Shown here: piece after piece, positions 24,268 to 32,144 of the stretch | How positions within the stretch are numbered: position 1 is the first letter of the stretch | Layout of the letters: each line of letters begins with the position of its first letter | Assembly: GCA_018261905.1 (NCBI GenBank) | Contig: JAGTRU010000026.1 | Coordinates: forward strand, 1-64,000 | Length of the DNA: 64,000 nt | Source of the DNA: Pseudomonadota bacterium | Lineage (GTDB): Bacteria > Pseudomonadota > Gammaproteobacteria > Burkholderiales > Rhodocyclaceae | Reading direction: 5' to 3' | Notes under the pieces: generated by a model | Databases searched by the model: none | The model's input: only the letters and a program-made list of their open reading frames with translations | Told to the model about the DNA's origin: nothing | Position numbers and translations under genes: made by a program

Positions 24268-25149
24268 TCAGTAGCCGCTCCAGGGCAGCGGCGGTGCTAC
24301 CAGGCGCCGTCCGCTATCGCCGGCAACGCGACCGAAACGCTCGCTGCCGGCCTCCCATTCGCGCTGTGCCCGGGCGATCTCGCCCTTGCTGAGGCCGACG
24401 AAGTTCCACCACATTACAACCGGCTCGCCGAAGGGGCGGCCGCCGAGCAGCAGGATGCGACTGCCGACGGCCAGGTCGAGGGCGAGCTGCTGGCGACCCG
24501 TGCCGAGGTAGGCGAATTCATTGGTCGCGAACCTTTCTCCGGCGATCCCGATGGAGCCTTCCAGGGACAGGATGCCGTACTCGAATTCAGGGTCGAGCGG
24601 CAAATCGATCCGGCCGCCCGACTTGCTGCACAGGTCGAGCCCGACCAGCGGCGAATGAAAGATCGCCGGCATGTGCCGCCCGGCAAAACGGCCGGCCAGT
24701 AGGGTGATGGTGCAGCCGGCCTGATCCCAGCGCGGCAGTTCCGGATAGTGTTCGAAGCCCGCCGGGCAATCGCTCGCCTCGGCCGGCAGGGCGATCCACA
24801 ATTGCGCGGCATGCAGCCGCTGGCCGTCGTTCAGCGAGTCCTCGCTATGCACGATGCCGCGTCCGGCCGTCATCAGGTTGACCTGGCCGGGCCGGATAAT
24901 CTGCTCGTTGCCCAGGCTGTCGCGGTGCAGCACCTCGCCCTCGATCAGCCAGGTGAAGGTCTGCAGGCCGGTGTGCGGATGGGCGCCGACATGCATCCCC
25001 TGGCCCGCGGCAAACTGCACCGGGCCGAGATGATCGAGAAAGCACCAGGCGCCGACCATGCGCCGCTGGCGGCTGGGCAAGGCGCGCAGGACCATCATGC
25101 CGTCGCCGATATCGGACAAGCGTCCGCCGATCCGCTGAATTTGTTCCAT
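24268..25149 (-). CDS. Pirin family protein
   Basis: This 293-residue bicupin has the metal-binding cupin motif GAHPHTGLQTFTWLIEGEVLHRDS (residues about 56-79) and the downstream DLMTAGRGIVHSE-like segment (read here as NLMTAGRGIVHSE), both characteristic of pirin and YhhW proteins. The His residues and the acidic ligand needed for the metal centre are present. Some bacterial pirins have quercetinase activity or modulate metabolism; the actual role here is unknown. It starts at an ATG at 25149. Confidence 0.88.
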   Translation of the reverse strand: MEQIQRIGGRLSDIGDGMMVLRALPSRQRRMVGAWCFLDHLGPVQFAAGQGMHVGAHPHTGLQTFTWLIEGEVLHRDSLGNEQIIRPGQVNLMTAGRGIVHSEDSLNDGQRLHAAQLWIALPAEASDCPAGFEHYPELPRWDQAGCTITLLAGRFAGRHMPAIFHSPLVGLDLCSKSGGRIDLPLDPEFEYGILSLEGSIGIAGERFATNEFAYLGTGRQQLALDLAVGSRILLLGGRPFGEPVVMWWNFVGLSKGEIARAQREWEAGSERFGRVAGDSGRRLVAPPLPWSGY

Positions 25150-25254
25150 CGCATCCCTCCTGCCGCTGTGGTCTGTTTAGAACCCTTTATCGGCCGCTCT
25201 GTTCTGGATTTTTGCAGAAAGAATGAAAACAGCCGCGCTGCGAACAATGAAGCT

Positions 25255-26028
25255 TCAGCGAGCGACGGCCGCGCTGATCGGGACCGGCGAAACCGCCGCC
25301 GGTTCCTGGAAGGGGTTGCCCTGGATCAGGACGATCGCCGCCGTGGGCGCGGCGGACAGGGCGAACAGCAGGGTGGCGACGAGCGAGGCGCGGGCGTTCT
25401 CGGCATGCACCGCGGCAATCGAAAGCAGGGTCAACAATCCGAGGAAGGCCATGCCCAGCCATTTCAGCGGATTGACATGGGTCCGGCTGAGACTGATGCG
25501 CAGATTTCGCTGATCGCGAATTTCCGTCGCTTCGCGCAGCATCAGCGCCTGTACATTGACGCCGGCCGCTTCGGCCAGTTGCTTGCTCGCCAACAGGCTG
25601 AGTATCCGGTCGCCCTTGGCGTCGACTGCCTCGCTGACCCGGCGCTGCCCGAGCAGCGGCCATTCCGCGACGGTGTTTTGGGCGTAATCGGCGAGCCGCT
25701 CGCTCAATTGCGGACGCCAGGTGTCGTCTAGGCCATTGACCAGCACCAGCAGGCTGCGCAGGCCATCGGCTTCCTTGTAGACGGCGTTCATCGCGCGGTC
25801 GTGGGCGCTCCAGGTGTCGTTGGCAAGAAAGGCCAGCGTCAGGCCGAACAGCACCCCGATAATATTGATGAAAGGCGGCACCACCCCGCTCAAGGAGCGA
25901 ATCCAGGGCGTCAGGGGCGAACGACTCATCAGCCGGTGGATCACCGCGACCGCGGCGAAGGTTCCGACGATGGCGACGATGGCGTAGCCGTAGTGGTCGT
26001 AGGCTTGCCAGTTATTCCAATTTATCAT
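25255..26028 (-). CDS. DUF4239-like membrane protein
   Basis: This 257-residue protein has an N-terminal helix at about 15-35, a second near 48-70 (PPFINIIGVLFGLTLAFLAND) and two at the C-terminus, with a roughly 115-residue soluble helical region between. The NDTW motif and the layout match the DUF4239 (bestrophin-like) family. Function is unknown. It is divergent from the RNase H-like gene at 26099, with about 70 bases between them. Confidence 0.7.
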   Translation of the reverse strand: MINWNNWQAYDHYGYAIVAIVGTFAAVAVIHRLMSRSPLTPWIRSLSGVVPPFINIIGVLFGLTLAFLANDTWSAHDRAMNAVYKEADGLRSLLVLVNGLDDTWRPQLSERLADYAQNTVAEWPLLGQRRVSEAVDAKGDRILSLLASKQLAEAAGVNVQALMLREATEIRDQRNLRISLSRTHVNPLKWLGMAFLGLLTLLSIAAVHAENARASLVATLLFALSAAPTAAIVLIQGNPFQEPAAVSPVPISAAVAR

Positions 26029-26098
26029 GCCGGACGGCCTTGTCGTGCCTCATTGAGGCCGCGAAGTATAGCGCTTGAATACATGGAGAAATACACCG

Positions 26099-26749
26099 AT
26101 GGATAACCTCACCTGGCACGCCTGGTTCGACGGCGCAACGAAGCACACCAATCCGGGTATTCGCGGCATCGGAGCGGTCCTCAAGGGGCCGGCCGGGCAG
26201 ATCATCGAGATTGCCCAGGAAATCGGTGAAGGCACCAACAACGAGGCCGAATACTGCGCGTTGATGGCGGTGCTCGATGCCGCCGTCGACGCCGGGGTGC
26301 AGGACCTCGTCGTCTATGGCGACAGCCAACTGGTGATCAAGCAGGTCAGCGGCGAGTGGCTGATCAACGCCCAGGCGCTGGTGCCGCTGTGCAAGACGGT
26401 CATCGAACTGAAGGCGCAGATTCCGAAAGTTGCCCTGCGCTGGATTCCGCGCGAGGAAAACAGCGCAGCCGATGCCCTGTCGAAACGCGCCATCGGCGTC
26501 GCCGCGGCGCAGCCCATCGATCGAACCGTGTGGATGAAGATTACCGAAATCGGCAAACCCTTCGGCCTCTCCGGCGTGGCGCTGGGCAAACGGATGGACG
26601 CCGCCAAATTGCGGGAAGGCGGCAAGCCGACGCAACTGGCCCTGGAAAAGGGCTGCGCGCTGCGCGTCGAAAACAATTTCGGGCATGAGGATTTCTGGCA
26701 CCGGAAGCTGCTGCCGGCGGCGCTGAAGGAAGCAATGTTGCTGGATTGA
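26099..26749 (+). CDS. RNase HI-like protein with extra C-terminal domain
   Basis: This 216-residue protein has an RNase H fold over residues 1-130. WFDGATK supplies the first catalytic Asp, NNEAEYCALMAVL the Glu, YGDSQLVIKQV the next Asp and REENSAADALSK the last Asp region. This is the type found in rnhA-like proteins without the basic handle. The final 75 residues (from about WMKITEIGKPFGLSGVALG) form a separate region I do not recognise; it looks like a compact winged-helix or 'ready-to-bind' domain. It should cleave RNA in RNA-DNA hybrids. GGAG precedes the ATG. Confidence 0.85.
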   Translation: MDNLTWHAWFDGATKHTNPGIRGIGAVLKGPAGQIIEIAQEIGEGTNNEAEYCALMAVLDAAVDAGVQDLVVYGDSQLVIKQVSGEWLINAQALVPLCKTVIELKAQIPKVALRWIPREENSAADALSKRAIGVAAAQPIDRTVWMKITEIGKPFGLSGVALGKRMDAAKLREGGKPTQLALEKGCALRVENNFGHEDFWHRKLLPAALKEAMLLD

Positions 26750-26839
26750 GCGATTGGTCGATTTGGCGGGGAAAAGTTGCGGGGCCTCCGTCGGCCGTTA
26801 GTGCAGTGAGCACCCAATTCATCCCAGAAAACGCAATTG

Positions 26840-26973
26840 AACCGCGGAGAGGCAGAGATGCCGAGGAAAAACAAAGGCTTGCCCGGATTGTTCGGCACCC
26901 CTTTCGGGGGAGCCGAAAAACCTTGCAGGCCACTGTTTTCATGTTCTTCTCCGGTCCTTTGCGACGCCGCGGT
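26840..26973. repeat. Dispersed repeat with inverted ends, copy 1
   Basis: The element begins ACCGCGGAGAGGCAGAG at 26841 and ends with the imperfect complement GCGACGCCGCGGT at 26961-26973. A homologous copy is at 62275-62416: both share the left arm with GCAGAGATGCCGAGGAAA and an internal TTCGGCAC hairpin. No protein is encoded. This is the only structure I see in the 403-base gene-free stretch 26750-27152, apart from the AGGAGG-type site before the next gene. Confidence 0.65.
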
Positions 26974-27152
26974 AAGGCTTTTAGGTTGATTCTTCCGAGC
27001 GCACTTCGAATCGGAACTGGCGAACTTTTTATCGGCGCTTCGGTTCTAATTTCCTGCCGAACGATTGAATAATCGCCGGGAGATGCGCCTGACCCGGCAT
27101 CGCGAAGCACGGGCCGGTCGATAGTGCGGCAAGCATTCCAGGAGGATAAGGC

Positions 27153-27659
27153 ATGAGCATCTCAATGTATCAGGCGAGCGTTCCCCAATTCGTCCGCATG
27201 CTGGAAAATCTCGACGCTATCCTGGTTAAGGCGCAGGAGCATGCCTTGGCCAGGAAAATCGAGCCGTCCGTCCTGCTCTCGGCGCGCCTGTTTCCGGACA
27301 TGTTCCCATTTCTCAAGCAGGTGCAGATCGCCTGCGATCACGCCAAGGGAGCTGTTGCCCGCCTGGCCGGGATAGAGGTACCGAAGTACGCCGATGTCGA
27401 ACAGACTTTCGACGCGCTGCGCGCCCGGGTTGCCAAAACGCGGGCCTTCGTTCAATCGATCGCGGCCGGACAGCTCGACGGGGCCGAGGAGCGGGAAATT
27501 TCGCTCAGCATCGGCGGCCATGACTTGAGTTTCCAGGGCTTGCCCTACCTGCTGGGCTTTGCCTGGCCAAATTTCTATTTCCATCTGGTAACCGCCTACG
27601 ACATTCTCCGTCACAACGGCGTGGTGATCGGTAAGCAAGACTACATCGGCAGCCCGTAG
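27153..27659 (+). CDS. DUF1993 family protein
   Basis: This 168-residue soluble helical protein matches DUF1993. It begins MSISMYQASVPQFVRMLENL, has RLFPDMFPFLKQVQIACDHAKGA in the middle and ends with PNFYFHLVTAYDILRHNGV, the family pattern resembling a DinB/YfiT-like four-helix bundle. Function is unknown. The start follows a clear AGGAGGA site. No operon partner is nearby. Confidence 0.88.
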   Translation: MSISMYQASVPQFVRMLENLDAILVKAQEHALARKIEPSVLLSARLFPDMFPFLKQVQIACDHAKGAVARLAGIEVPKYADVEQTFDALRARVAKTRAFVQSIAAGQLDGAEEREISLSIGGHDLSFQGLPYLLGFAWPNFYFHLVTAYDILRHNGVVIGKQDYIGSP

Positions 27660-27713
27660 GTCGGCGCGGAGCGGCCGTACACCGGCCGCCAGGTGACGGG
27701 CGCTACTTCCGCA

Positions 27714-28412
27714 TCAGCCGACGGTCGAAGCATCCTGGCCGAAGAGCAGCCGTTTTGACGCTTCGTCAACGACCGGTGCGGTATTGATTTCGGCGGCCCG
27801 CCGGTAAGCCCGCTCGGTGGCCGGGCGGGCTTCTACCCGAGCGAACCAGCCCGCCAGGTGCGGAAAATCCTCGAGTTTCTGCATCTGCCGCTGGTGCGGC
27901 ACGATCCACGGGTAACAGGCGATGTCGGCGATCGAGTACGGGCCGGCAATGAACTCGCGACCATCGGCCAGATGCTTGTTCAGGACGGCATAGAGGCGCG
28001 CTGTTTCCTTGACGTAGCGCTCGATTGCGTAAGGAATTTTTTCCGGCGCGTATTGGGTGAAATGATGGTTTTGGCCGGCCATCGGCCCAAGTCCGGCCAT
28101 CTGCCAAAATAGCCATTGCAGGGTGAGGTTGCGGCCGCGCAGATCGGACGGGATGAAACGCCCGATCTTGTCGGCAAGATAGAGCAGGATGGCGCCCGAC
28201 TCGAACACCGGGAGCGCCGTGCCGCCATCGGCCGGCGTGTGGTCGACGATGGCCGGGATGCGGTTGTTGGGCGACAGGCGCAGGAAGTCGGGAGCGAACT
28301 GCTCGCCCCGGCCGATATTGATCGGCACGATGCGATAGGGCAGTTCCGCCTCTTCCAGGAACATCGTGATCTTGTGGCCGTTGGGGGTGGTCCAGTAATA
28401 AAGGTCGATCAT
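27714..28412 (-). CDS. Glutathione S-transferase, YfcG/YghU-like
   Basis: This 232-residue protein has a thioredoxin-like N-terminal domain (LYYWTTPNGHKITMFLEEAELPY, residues 4-26) and a helical GST C-terminal domain (RLYAVLNKHLADGREFIAGPYSIADIACYPW). TTPNGHK in place of a catalytic Tyr or Ser corresponds to the Nu-class YfcG/YghU group, which has disulfide-bond reductase activity with glutathione. The ATG at 28412 fits the domain start; the long upstream in-frame extension is not credible. The gene stands alone. Confidence 0.88.
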   Translation of the reverse strand: MIDLYYWTTPNGHKITMFLEEAELPYRIVPINIGRGEQFAPDFLRLSPNNRIPAIVDHTPADGGTALPVFESGAILLYLADKIGRFIPSDLRGRNLTLQWLFWQMAGLGPMAGQNHHFTQYAPEKIPYAIERYVKETARLYAVLNKHLADGREFIAGPYSIADIACYPWIVPHQRQMQKLEDFPHLAGWFARVEARPATERAYRRAAEINTAPVVDEASKRLLFGQDASTVG

Positions 28413-28560
28413 CGTCAGGCTCCGCTTTATTCCGGCCAGCGCCGGGCATGCATGGGGAATGGGGTAATTTGGCCGGGATTGCCTTCCCGGAGCCCGGTAG
28501 ACGGGCCGGAAGTGGGCTTGGTTCCTCGTTTCGGCCGACGCTTCCCGGGGGCGGGCGAGA

Positions 28561-29091
28561 TCAATGCGAACACCAGCAAACCCCGGTCGGGCCGCATTCT
28601 TCCCGGCGCCCCAAGGTGCTGCGGACGATGTCCTTGCTCCCGTCGAAAAGCACGTCAAAGCGCGCCAACTGGTTCAGGTCGTCGCAATATCGCCATTCCC
28701 AGACCAGTTCGTCGCGCGCCTTGAAATAGACGGTCCATGTCGGTTCCGGCGGTCCCAGGGTCCGCAACACCTGCTCCCGGCTCATGCCGGCGGTGATGCG
28801 CCGGAAACCGGCGGCGCTCAGGACATTTTCCAGGCTTGTCAGTTTGCCGTCCTGGCCGATCCGCAGCATGTAGGTATGGGTGCCCATCGGTCCGCGCGGA
28901 TAGGCGAGAAGCCGCGAACCGTCGGGGTCGTTCCATTGCTGGCGTGGCTCGCCCATGATCCGGGTCACCTCGCTCAATTCCGATTGGCCGACCACCAGAC
29001 CCCGGCCGCCGTAACTGGCGCAGGAGGCCAGCAAGACGGCCAGGCCGAGGCTTAGCAAACGATGTGGCGGACGATCAATGAGCGCGACCAT
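28561..29091 (-). CDS. SmpA/OmlA (BamE)-like lipoprotein
   Basis: This 176-residue protein has an N-terminal signal with the lipobox LLASC, so it is an envelope lipoprotein. Two copies of a BamE-like motif follow: LSEVTRIMGEPRQQW and MSREQVLRTLGPPEPTW. It is therefore probably a small tandem SmpA/OmlA-fold protein that may help with outer-membrane maintenance. The first ATG at 29091 is preferred over an upstream TTG at 29103. It is not the core bamE, which is shorter. The gap to 29274 contains no gene. Confidence 0.72.
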   Translation of the reverse strand: MVALIDRPPHRLLSLGLAVLLASCASYGGRGLVVGQSELSEVTRIMGEPRQQWNDPDGSRLLAYPRGPMGTHTYMLRIGQDGKLTSLENVLSAAGFRRITAGMSREQVLRTLGPPEPTWTVYFKARDELVWEWRYCDDLNQLARFDVLFDGSKDIVRSTLGRREECGPTGVCWCSH

Positions 29092-29274
29092 GAGCAGTTC
29101 CAAGGATAGGGGTGACGAAGCTTAGCAGCCCGCTTCATCGCTTCGACAACAGTCGCGGGCAGAAATTCGGGGGAGGGCGGCTTGTTGCATTCGGTAACAA
29201 AGCAGAAGTGGCAGGGAGATGGATTGGTCCTATAACGAGAACAGGCGCCATTTCAGGACGCCGGGAGTCGGACC

Positions 29275-29508
29275 ATGAAATTCCCCAGGATCATTTTGGC
29301 AGTGCTCGGCTTGTCAGCCCTCGCCGGCTGCGTCGCCGTTCCCTATTCGACGCCGTATCAGTATTCCTATCCCTACAACGACACGCAGGTTTACCGGTCA
29401 TCTCCAAGTTACAACTATGTTCCCGGCCCGTGGTTGTATCCCGGCGTGGTGATTGGCCGCCATTGGGGCGGGCACCGCCATGGGCATGGCGGCGGATGGC
29501 GTCGATGA
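29275..29508 (+). CDS. Small Tyr/Pro-rich lipoprotein
   Basis: This 77-residue protein has a signal peptide ending in the lipobox ALAGC, then a Tyr/Ser/Pro-rich segment (PYSTPYQYSYPYND) and a His/Gly-rich C-terminus (GRHWGGHRHGHGGGWRR). It is probably exported and lipid-anchored. Similar short Tyr/Pro-rich lipoproteins occur in many betaproteobacteria without known function. GGGAG precedes the ATG. Confidence 0.7.
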   Translation: MKFPRIILAVLGLSALAGCVAVPYSTPYQYSYPYNDTQVYRSSPSYNYVPGPWLYPGVVIGRHWGGHRHGHGGGWRR

Positions 29509-29535
29509 ATCTCGTCGCGGGTTGGGCGGGGGCCT

Positions 29536-29697
29536 TCAGAAGGACTCGGGGTCGTCGGCCCCGAGCGAAAGGTGCATCCGGCGGTGGCTGTCTTGTTCTT
29601 CGATCTGCGGACCTTTCCAGATAAAGGTGATCCACAGCAAGACCAGCACAAAGAGGGCAGTCATCGCGACGAGGCCGAGTACCAGTTCTTGCAGCAT
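29536..29697 (-). CDS. Small single-pass membrane protein next to the acetone regulator
   Basis: This 53-residue protein starts at 29697 after a strong GAGGAGG site. An N-terminal helix (VLGLVAMTALFVLVLLWI) is followed by a soluble charged tail (WKGPQIEEQDSHRRMHLSL). Size, ribosome site and a clean hydrophobic helix suggest a true gene. It lies downstream of, and on the same strand as, the sigma-54 activator, 131 bases away. Function is unknown; I do not recognise the family. Confidence 0.6.
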   Translation of the reverse strand: MLQELVLGLVAMTALFVLVLLWITFIWKGPQIEEQDSHRRMHLSLGADDPESF

Positions 29698-29828
29698 GAT
29701 TGATGACCTCCTCGCCGGATAAAGGAAGGCATCATCGCATTGAAATTAGCTGTTTGGAATATCACAAAGGTGATATGGGCTGGTCGATTGGCCCGCTATG
29801 CGGCTTTCCCGTTCGTCTGTCGGGGCCG

Positions 29829-31790
29829 CTAAGCGCGCATTGCCGCCAACTTGACGTACAGCGTGCTGCGCGAAATGCCCAGGGTGCGCGCCGCCATCGA
29901 GAGATTGCCATGGGCGCTGGCAACCGCGGCGTTGATCGCACTACGCTCCATCTCGACCAGCCGACCGGCGCTCAGCGCCGGGCTCGGCGCACTGTGGGCG
30001 AGCACGGCATCGACGGTGGCGGTGGCAATATGCGGCGGCAGTAGCGAGCCATCGATAGCATTGCCGTCGCTCAGCGCAAACATCGCTTCGAAGACATTCT
30101 GCAATTCGCGGATATTGCCCGGCCAGCGATAGCGCAGCAGGTGCTGCAGGACTTCCGGCGCCAGGCTTTTCGGCGGGCAGCCGTATTTTTGCGCCAGCCG
30201 CTGGTTGAGGTGCTTGATGATCGCTTCGGTGTCGGCCGGCCGATCGCGCAAGGGCGGCAGATTCAGGCTGACGACGCACAGTCGGTGAAAGAGGTCCTCG
30301 CGAAAACGCCCCGCCGCCGCCTCGTTCTGCAAATCGCGATTGGTCGCGGCGACGATGCGCACGGCCACTTTGCGTTCCCGCGTATCGCCCAGCCGGACGA
30401 CAATGCCATCCTGCAGCACGCGCAACAGGTGCGGCTGCATGTCGAGCGGCATTTCGCCGATTTCGTCGAGGAACAGGGTGCCGCCGTCGGCCTGCTCGAA
30501 CTTGCCGGGCAAGCCGCCGCGCCGGGCGCCGGTGAAGGCCCCTTCGCTGTAGCCGAACAATTCGCTGGCCAGCAATTCGCGGGTCAGCGCACCGCAATTG
30601 ACGGCGATGAACGGCCCCTCCGGTTTGGCGCTGGCCTTGTGGATGGCACGGGCAAAAACCTCCTTGCCCGCCCCGGTTTCGCCGAGCAGCAGCACCGGCA
30701 GATCGAGCGGTGCGATGCGCCGGGCACGTGCCTTGGCCGTCGTGATCGCCTGGCTGGTGCCGATGATTTCGCCGAAGACGTCATCCGTGGCCGGCGAGCA
30801 CGGGGCACTGCCCCCCTGCCGCGCCGGCGTGCCGATCGGGATGACCAGCAGGGTACCCAGTTCGCCGTCACGCGAGCGCACCGGCTGCAGCCATTCCGGG
30901 CGTAGCCAGAGCGGCGTCAGGCGCAGGCGCTCGGCCGGATGGACGGCGAAATCGAGGGCCGGCACCTGGCCGCCGATTTCGAAGGGCAGGCGGACGCCGT
31001 ACATCTCGCGCGCCTGCTGCATGCTGCCGCTGGTCTTGACGATGCGGCCGCGCTGATCGAAGAGCACGACACAATCGTTGCCGTAGCGGCTGAAGCCGTC
31101 CATTGCCTGGGCCAGCAGCCGACCGTGCAGTTCGGCATCGCGCCGGGCGAGGACGCCTTCGATCTGCTTGGCAGCCGAAATGACCAGGCCCAACGTATGG
31201 CCGTGGAAGGTTTCCTTGACGCCGGAGACATCGACCACACCCAGCAGGTTCTTGCCGAGCGGATCGAGAATCGGGGCGGCGGCGCAGGTCCAGTGCTTGA
31301 CGTCGATGCAGTAATGCTCGCTGGCGTAAATCTGCACCGGCTCATGGGTGACGATGGCGGTGCCGATGGCGTTGGTGCCGATCAACTGCTCGCCCCAACA
31401 ACCGCCGGGCGCCAGGTTGATCTGCTCGCCGGCGTCGCGGGCGCGCGATTCGCCGTTGAGATCGAGAATGGTGCCGCTCGGGTCGCTGAGCATGATCAGG
31501 GTGCCCGACTCGCGCAGGATTTCGCGCAGGGTTTCGAGCACCGGCTTGGCCGCCTCGTACAGGTCGCGGGAGCGCTCCCGCAGCTGGCGGATTTTTTCCG
31601 CATCGGCCGCCGGTGCGCTGCTGCTGGCCGGATCGACGGCTTCCGAACGGCTGCGCCGCCACGAATCGAGGACGACATTACGCACCCCGGAGGCGGCCAG
31701 CGGCCGGTCCTGAAGGAAGCTTTCCCAGGAGTTGGCGACGACCGACTCGTCGCCGATGCGCGGAATAAGAAGATTGCTGTTGGGGCTCAC
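29829..31790 (-). CDS. acxR: Sigma-54-dependent activator of the acetone carboxylase operon (AcxR/AcoR-like)
   Basis: This roughly 653-residue enhancer-binding protein has an N-terminal GAF-type sensor region (about 50-340), an AAA+ domain with Walker A GETGAGKE near residue 370, the sigma-54-contact loop GAFTGA near residue 415 and an arginine-finger region, and a C-terminal Fis-type helix-turn-helix ([20 protein letters not shown]). It matches AcoR/AcxR proteins. It is divergent from acxABC, which has a -24/-12 promoter, so it should activate acetone carboxylase in response to acetone or a related ketone. The start is uncertain: GTG at 31790 is chosen, and TTG at 31832 is also open. Confidence 0.9.
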   Translation of the reverse strand: MSPNSNLLIPRIGDESVVANSWESFLQDRPLAASGVRNVVLDSWRRSRSEAVDPASSSAPAADAEKIRQLRERSRDLYEAAKPVLETLREILRESGTLIMLSDPSGTILDLNGESRARDAGEQINLAPGGCWGEQLIGTNAIGTAIVTHEPVQIYASEHYCIDVKHWTCAAAPILDPLGKNLLGVVDVSGVKETFHGHTLGLVISAAKQIEGVLARRDAELHGRLLAQAMDGFSRYGNDCVVLFDQRGRIVKTSGSMQQAREMYGVRLPFEIGGQVPALDFAVHPAERLRLTPLWLRPEWLQPVRSRDGELGTLLVIPIGTPARQGGSAPCSPATDDVFGEIIGTSQAITTAKARARRIAPLDLPVLLLGETGAGKEVFARAIHKASAKPEGPFIAVNCGALTRELLASELFGYSEGAFTGARRGGLPGKFEQADGGTLFLDEIGEMPLDMQPHLLRVLQDGIVVRLGDTRERKVAVRIVAATNRDLQNEAAAGRFREDLFHRLCVVSLNLPPLRDRPADTEAIIKHLNQRLAQKYGCPPKSLAPEVLQHLLRYRWPGNIRELQNVFEAMFALSDGNAIDGSLLPPHIATATVDAVLAHSAPSPALSAGRLVEMERSAINAAVASAHGNLSMAARTLGISRSTLYVKLAAMRA

Positions 31791-31930
31791 CTTGGGCTCG
31801 TCTCGGGCTCCGGAATTACGGCAATGGAACAATCAATTAACTTAATCGTAACCGTAGCCATTGGCGGAAACAAAGTCAATAAAGTCTTTTTTATCAATAT
31901 GTTGTGCGCCGCAACAAAAGGCCGGCGAAG

Positions 31931-31947
31931 TGTCCGGTTTCCGGACA
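31931..31947. promoter_or_regulatory. Palindromic upstream activator site candidate (acxR-acxA)
   Basis: TGTCCGGTTTCCGGACA is a perfect 7-bp inverted repeat with a 3-bp spacer. It lies about 155 bases upstream of the expected acxA transcription start and inside the divergent control region. A half-site, CGGACA, recurs near 31994-31999. The position is typical for an enhancer bound by a sigma-54 activator, here presumably AcxR. Confidence 0.6.
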
Positions 31948-32076
31948 GATGGAAATTGGCGTCGTCTTTCAGGACGTTTTCCGAATCTTTATCGGACAGT
32001 TGCCAGTTTTTGCATATTTTCTCCAAGCCGATGATTCCACGGAAATTTTTACGGCAGCGGCGGCTTTTGCCGAGCC

Positions 32077-32091
32077 TGGCCCGGCCCTTGC
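32077..32091 (+). promoter_or_regulatory. Sigma-54 (-24/-12) promoter of acxABC
   Basis: TGGCCCGGCCCTTGC has GG and GC at exactly the required spacing of a sigma-54 promoter (TGGC-N7-TTGC). It lies 54 bases before the acxA ATG and is coupled with a divergent sigma-54 activator gene. Transcription would start near 32103. Confidence 0.8.
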
Positions 32092-32144
32092 CATTAACTC
32101 GGCGTGGGATCACTCACCACAAACACCAATGACAGGAGACAAAA

